64,000 nt of DNA from a virus: positions 1 through 64,000 of the IMG/VR virus record IMGVR_UViG_3300008952_000039; one strand, 5' to 3'. Positions 60,526 to 64,000 of this stretch are shown piece by piece; positions within the stretch are counted from its first letter, which is position 1; every line of letters starts with the position of its first letter. Below the pieces are notes generated by a model. That model did not search any database. It was not told where the DNA came from and worked only from the letters and a program-made list of their open reading frames with translations. A program made the translations under genes and the position numbers.

Positions 60526-61518
60526 TTAGAGGTTTTCCAAATACCAGATCGCCTTCTCTTTAACATCTGAGGAAATACCAGATAAACTGCGAACCGTGTC
60601 TAAAACAGATCCCTTCTCACCTTTCACTGACAGGCTCTCTTTAATACTCTCTGCGAATTTCTCCATTGTGAAATTTGTGGCTTCTTTCTTCGCCTTCCTC
60701 TCCAAGTCAAAAACTTCTTCTGAGGGTTTAATCTCCAAATCCAAACGCTCTATAAGTACCCCATCCAAAGAGAAGTCCAAAAGAATTGGGGTTGGAATTC
60801 TATCCATATTATCCTGTGTAAGAGATCCCCTTGTAAGAGATCCTACATTCACAATCGTCTTATCACCGATCTTGGTAATTCCCTGATCCTGATGCCAATG
60901 TCCAAACATCCAAACATCAGGATCAAGATCCGCAAGGTCTGAGTACTTGATAATATCCTCATTCTCAAACATCGTACCCCCCTTTGAAGAGGCTAAAACG
61001 TGAGCTACCACAACCAGATAATCTTCTTTCCCTTTCTTAATTGAAGTGAACCGCTCCATATCATATTCGGTTCCGTGGTAAGGGATACCAACAACCCTTA
61101 CAACCATCTCTTCCTCAAACCCCAACTCATTCACTGAGATCCCTGTGATAAGGGCTTCGTGTTCATCATAAAGCCTCTTAAAGCATCCAGAAGAAAAAAG
61201 AACACCAAGGGGCTGTTGGTGGAGATAGGAATAATCACCATAGACACAATCATGGTTCCCAACATTGGCATATGTTGGACAGGGGTATTCATTATGTAGC
61301 TCTATGACCTCTCTAACAAGAGAATGACTATTTCTGGTGGGTGATTTTATATCAAAGAAGTCACCCCCATCTATCACAGCATGGGCTTTGTGCTGAGAGG
61401 CAAGCTCCCCTACTCTACGGAGTTTTTTTAGCACCGTATCTTTCCAGTTATCTGTTCTGGAAGATGGAGATTTATCACTCAGATGAACATCAGTTCTCCA
61501 AATCAGTTTCACATTCAT
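60526..61518 (-). CDS. Mre11/SbcD-like nuclease
   Basis: 330 residues. Metal site motifs are all present: RTDVHLSD (Asp 10, His 12), DGGDFFD (Asp 50, 53), GNHD (88-90), VAHVLAS and GHWHQ. The C-terminal part is a capping region. It pairs with the Rad50-type ATPase to process double-strand breaks and replication ends. The start overlaps the stop of the small membrane gene (ATGA). Confidence 0.9.
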   Translation of the reverse strand: MNVKLIWRTDVHLSDKSPSSRTDNWKDTVLKKLRRVGELASQHKAHAVIDGGDFFDIKSPTRNSHSLVREVIELHNEYPCPTYANVGNHDCVYGDYSYLHQQPLGVLFSSGCFKRLYDEHEALITGISVNELGFEEEMVVRVVGIPYHGTEYDMERFTSIKKGKEDYLVVVAHVLASSKGGTMFENEDIIKYSDLADLDPDVWMFGHWHQDQGITKIGDKTIVNVGSLTRGSLTQDNMDRIPTPILLDFSLDGVLIERLDLEIKPSEEVFDLERKAKKEATNFTMEKFAESIKESLSVKGEKGSVLDTVRSLSGISSDVKEKAIWYLENL

Positions 61519-61661
61519 AGAAATAACTCCTCTTCATTAGGGTCAGGAGCACCCTTCTTCCATCTCCTCTGATGATATAGATAAGACAAAATTGAAAACA
61601 AGACCAAAAAAAGAACAAGAGTACAGGCTGAGAATAGGAAAAATTGTAGAAAGCTCATCAT
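61515..61661 (-). CDS. Tiny membrane protein
   Basis: 48 residues from the first ATG at 61661 (or 47 from 61658). A single transmembrane helix spans residues 5-29 (Phe/Leu-rich), with a Lys/Arg turn and an acidic tail, so the C-terminus is probably cytoplasmic. It has ATGA overlaps on both sides (with the methyltransferase stop and the Mre11 start) and a GGGAGGA site. Function is unknown. It might anchor the recombination complex or act on the host membrane. Confidence 0.6.
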   Translation of the reverse strand: MMSFLQFFLFSACTLVLFLVLFSILSYLYHQRRWKKGAPDPNEEELFL

Positions 61662-62917
61662 TCCTCCCAAAATTCCTTTTCCACAAAGGAAACTGGTTGT
61701 GCGGTTCCTTTAGACCATACCCACATTGGTTCAGCAGTCTTATTTGCTTCCGACACTAAATTCTCATCAAGGGAAGAAACATCATGGTTACTCCCATATC
61801 TCTTTGCCAATTCATATCCAATAACCCCCTCATACTTCGCATCTGGTAATTGAGAAATGAATTCATTCATTGGGTGGCAGAGCTTGTAGTACCTCTGCTG
61901 AGATAACACATCTGCTATGTTCACAATCAATCTCCCACCTACCCGTAGTGAATTCCAACAGGTAGTCAGAGAGGGGTATAAAAAAGAGGACAGCCAAGAA
62001 GATAGGTTTTTCCCATACCGTTTCCACGACTGTGTGTCCTCTTCACAGTATCTTTCAGTAAAGAAATACGGAGGCGAAGTAAAAACCAGATCAAAGTACT
62101 CTCCAAACTCTGATAGATCTATACTCTCTGCTGGTTGACAAAAGAAAGTGGTCTTCTTTTGCCCACCATAGAAATCCACCTGATTTTGGTATCCAGAATG
62201 TAAAGCAGAATTGGGATCTATACCAACATATTCCTTTGCATTGCTGGCATAGAACCCTGCAAGCCGATCTCCCCAACCAGACGAAAAGTCTAAAACCCGT
62301 TCCCCACCAAAGATATCATAAATAGCCTTTGCTGATGCTGGTCGAAACTGGCTGGCAAGGTAGCCTCTGGCTCGTATTAGGGAGCCGCAAACATTCTTAT
62401 TGATCCCCTTAAAGCCACCCAATGACCATAATGGCCCCCACATAGAGGTTCTGGATCTTCTCTCTGTCCACATTCTCCACGGAGAGACATATCTCTCATG
62501 TCCACATTTCATCCTAACAGTCTGTTGAAAAAAATCACTGGCTTTCAACCCAACCGTATTTCTACGAAGAAGAACAGGATTTCCTTGATAGATGTAGTTC
62601 TTCCAAGAAGGGCTTCTCACCTTTTTACTATCCCATTCCACAAAAGAAAACTGAGAAGGGGAATCGACAAACCTTAATTTTTCATAGTCAGACCAAGCCA
62701 TCTCTGAAGATATTTCTTTATAGGGGAATGGTAGAGAGTAGTCCTCTACTGCTCTGTTTAGTAGCTCCTTAATTTCTTTTTCTGAATATCGTTCATTAAG
62801 GTCAGACCATAAATAGGGTGGGATATGGAGATGCCCATCTTGTATTAAGTCCTTTGGTACAATTGGGCTTTTTGAATTCCCCTCGGCATCACCAGATAGA
62901 AATTCAAAAATATCCAT
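61658..62917 (-). CDS. DNA N6-adenine/N4-cytosine-type methyltransferase
   Basis: 419 residues from the ATG at 62917, which forms TAATG with the stop of the previous gene. The SAM site motif is VLDFSSGWGDRL (208-219) with a GIDPN acidic turn (232-236), and the catalytic motif is TSPPYF (280-285). The N-terminal 200 residues have no known domain, and they include a Cys/His pair (MKCGH). TSPPY supports amino-methylation of A or C in DNA. The role may be protection against restriction or marking replicated DNA. The gene is coupled to the Rad50-half gene upstream. Confidence 0.75.
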   Translation of the reverse strand: MDIFEFLSGDAEGNSKSPIVPKDLIQDGHLHIPPYLWSDLNERYSEKEIKELLNRAVEDYSLPFPYKEISSEMAWSDYEKLRFVDSPSQFSFVEWDSKKVRSPSWKNYIYQGNPVLLRRNTVGLKASDFFQQTVRMKCGHERYVSPWRMWTERRSRTSMWGPLWSLGGFKGINKNVCGSLIRARGYLASQFRPASAKAIYDIFGGERVLDFSSGWGDRLAGFYASNAKEYVGIDPNSALHSGYQNQVDFYGGQKKTTFFCQPAESIDLSEFGEYFDLVFTSPPYFFTERYCEEDTQSWKRYGKNLSSWLSSFLYPSLTTCWNSLRVGGRLIVNIADVLSQQRYYKLCHPMNEFISQLPDAKYEGVIGYELAKRYGSNHDVSSLDENLVSEANKTAEPMWVWSKGTAQPVSFVEKEFWEE

Positions 62918-63966
62918 TAGACATCCTGACCGCAGACAGGGCATTCTCCGTGTTCTTCCAAACAGTCCAGAATTAAAGAAGACATTTCTTCCAGCCTCTG
63001 CTCAACTGAAGTAATATCCCCTTCTATCCCTGAAACTTCTTTTAGAGCAGTTTGGTATCTACCCTCCAAAGAAATTACTTCTTTGAGTTCTTCCTGTGAG
63101 GGGGCTGGCACTTCAGAAATTTGAATTCCATTAATTTCCGAAAGACTACTAATTATCTCCCGTTCTTCTTTGATCTGTTTTTCCAAATCTTGAAGATCAC
63201 GAATTTCAACCAACAAGGGCTTTATATGCTCCACCAAAGGAATCTCAATGGTTTCAACTGGGATCAGGTCCTGAACAACTTTTGATTGTGTCTGTATCTG
63301 ACATCTAAATTCACAAAGCTCATTGTGAGAAACCAGCATCTCTGAAAGCTCCCTATGCCTATCTTCTAAAGAAGAAAACTCAGAAACAGCCTCTTCCAAA
63401 CCTTCATATTGTTCTAAGTCACTTTCCAAGGTCAATCGATCTCCAGCCCTCACCTTCAAGGTACTTTCAACCCCCCTCCTCTCCTTCTCAGAGGCTCGTA
63501 GGGCGGCATTAAGGTCACCAACCCGATCTATGTCTGCAACCACTTCAGCCATTACAGAGGGAGGTAAATCAATCAAGAAAATCTGACCTGTAAACTGTGG
63601 AGCTATCTGGGGCCACAGTTCCCTATTAGATACCTTCAAGGGGGAAATGCCAAAGGCATCCAATTCTTTCGGCACTCCTCTCCCACTATGGATCGGTCCG
63701 TGTCCATTGATGAAATACCTTGGCTTGATTTTCTCACCTTTTTCCCAAACCACAGAAGTGCCATCCTCAAAAGCCACTTCAACAGAACAGAATTCCTCAC
63801 CATGTCTCACAAACGCAGATCCGGGGGTGTTTGTAAACACCCCCCGAATAGCTCTTTGTAGTGCAGTTTTCCCACTGTTGTTGGTTCCTGTAATGACAGT
63901 GAAACCATCTATCTCAACAGTAGCCTCTTTAATGGATTGGAAATTCTGGACTTTGACTTTAATCAT
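62917..63966 (-). CDS. Rad50/SbcC-type ATPase, N-terminal half
   Basis: 349 residues. Residues 1-150 form the N-terminal ATPase lobe with Walker A GTNNSGKT (27-34). The rest is mostly coiled coil and ends in CPVCG (Cys 342 and 345) just before the stop, which is the zinc hook of Rad50/SbcC. There is no signature motif and no Walker B; these are in the gene at 57480. The split is clean at the hook. Confidence 0.85.
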   Translation of the reverse strand: MIKVKVQNFQSIKEATVEIDGFTVITGTNNSGKTALQRAIRGVFTNTPGSAFVRHGEEFCSVEVAFEDGTSVVWEKGEKIKPRYFINGHGPIHSGRGVPKELDAFGISPLKVSNRELWPQIAPQFTGQIFLIDLPPSVMAEVVADIDRVGDLNAALRASEKERRGVESTLKVRAGDRLTLESDLEQYEGLEEAVSEFSSLEDRHRELSEMLVSHNELCEFRCQIQTQSKVVQDLIPVETIEIPLVEHIKPLLVEIRDLQDLEKQIKEEREIISSLSEINGIQISEVPAPSQEELKEVISLEGRYQTALKEVSGIEGDITSVEQRLEEMSSLILDCLEEHGECPVCGQDV

Positions 63967-64000
63967 CCGTCGACTCTATACCATCTTCAGCCAGAATTGC
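63959..64000 (-). CDS. C-terminal end of an upstream gene (partial)
   Basis: The last 13 codons of a minus-strand gene (ending ESTDD, then TAA) run in from the right edge and overlap the start of the Rad50-half gene by 8 bases. Too short to identify. Confidence 0.5.
   Translation of the reverse strand, partial: AILAEDGIESTDD

Noticed and set aside
61658-62944. Longer methyltransferase start at 62944
   Set aside because: It would overlap the Rad50-half gene by 28 bases; the ATG at 62917 forms a normal TAATG junction.

Overview
This window looks like part of the genome of a contractile-tailed double-stranded DNA bacteriophage (myovirus morphology). The direct evidence is a terminase large subunit, a portal, a maturation protease, an HK97-fold type major capsid protein, a tail sheath, a tail tube and the start of a tape measure gene, all in one co-oriented block. 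The host cannot be read from the sequence. Ribosome binding sites are of the AGGAG type and starts are a mix of ATG, GTG and TTG, so the host is bacterial. Almost everything is on the minus strand, and transcription runs from right to left. Genes are packed with TAATG and ATGA junctions.

Right part (about 51.7-64 kb): replication, recombination and regulation. In transcription order it holds a Rad50/SbcC-type ATPase N-terminal half, a DNA methyltransferase, a tiny membrane protein, an Mre11/SbcD-type nuclease, a RecB/Cas4-like nuclease with an iron-sulphur type cysteine set, a coiled-coil protein, a DnaN-like sliding clamp, the C-terminal half of the Rad50-type ATPase, two cysteine-motif proteins, an unknown protein, a TOPRIM primase, a phage metallopeptidase-family protein with a degenerate active site, a DnaX-like clamp loader, a NusG-like protein and a protein with two sigma-region-4-like helix-turn-helix units. 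The last two sit exactly at the junction with the structural genes and are good candidates for the early-to-late switch.

Middle (about 29.8-51.6 kb): packaging and head. It begins with virion-type proteins of unknown role, including a beta-helix protein. Then come a candidate small terminase, the large terminase, the portal, a giant open reading frame containing a topoisomerase IB catalytic domain, a zinc-ribbon protein, the maturation protease, an acidic scaffold-like protein with two EF-hands, a capsid accessory protein and the major capsid protein.

Left part (0-29.5 kb): a 1320-residue fibre-like protein, small head-decoration-type proteins, a lysine/arginine-rich protein, a SWIM zinc-finger protein, two FmdB-type zinc-ribbon proteins, two paralogous structural proteins, neck and tail-completion proteins, a 1762-residue tail sheath, the tail tube, two tail-assembly proteins and the tape measure. 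Two plus-strand genes (a zinc-ribbon protein and a histone H1/Hc1-like protein) are inserted between sheath and tube with their own promoter and terminator signals, in the manner of a moron. Clear terminators subdivide the late region after the histone-like gene, sheath, 16.2 kb gene, 23.0 kb gene, fibre gene, capsid gene and scaffold gene.

Most notable points: the topoisomerase IB domain with all five catalytic residues inside a head-cluster protein; a translated promoter and ribosome binding site inside that same reading frame; a Rad50 homologue split over separate genes; paired EF-hands in a scaffold-like protein; an exceptionally large sheath; and a metallopeptidase homologue that has lost its HExxH motif. 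All family assignments come from motif recognition by eye and no database search was run.
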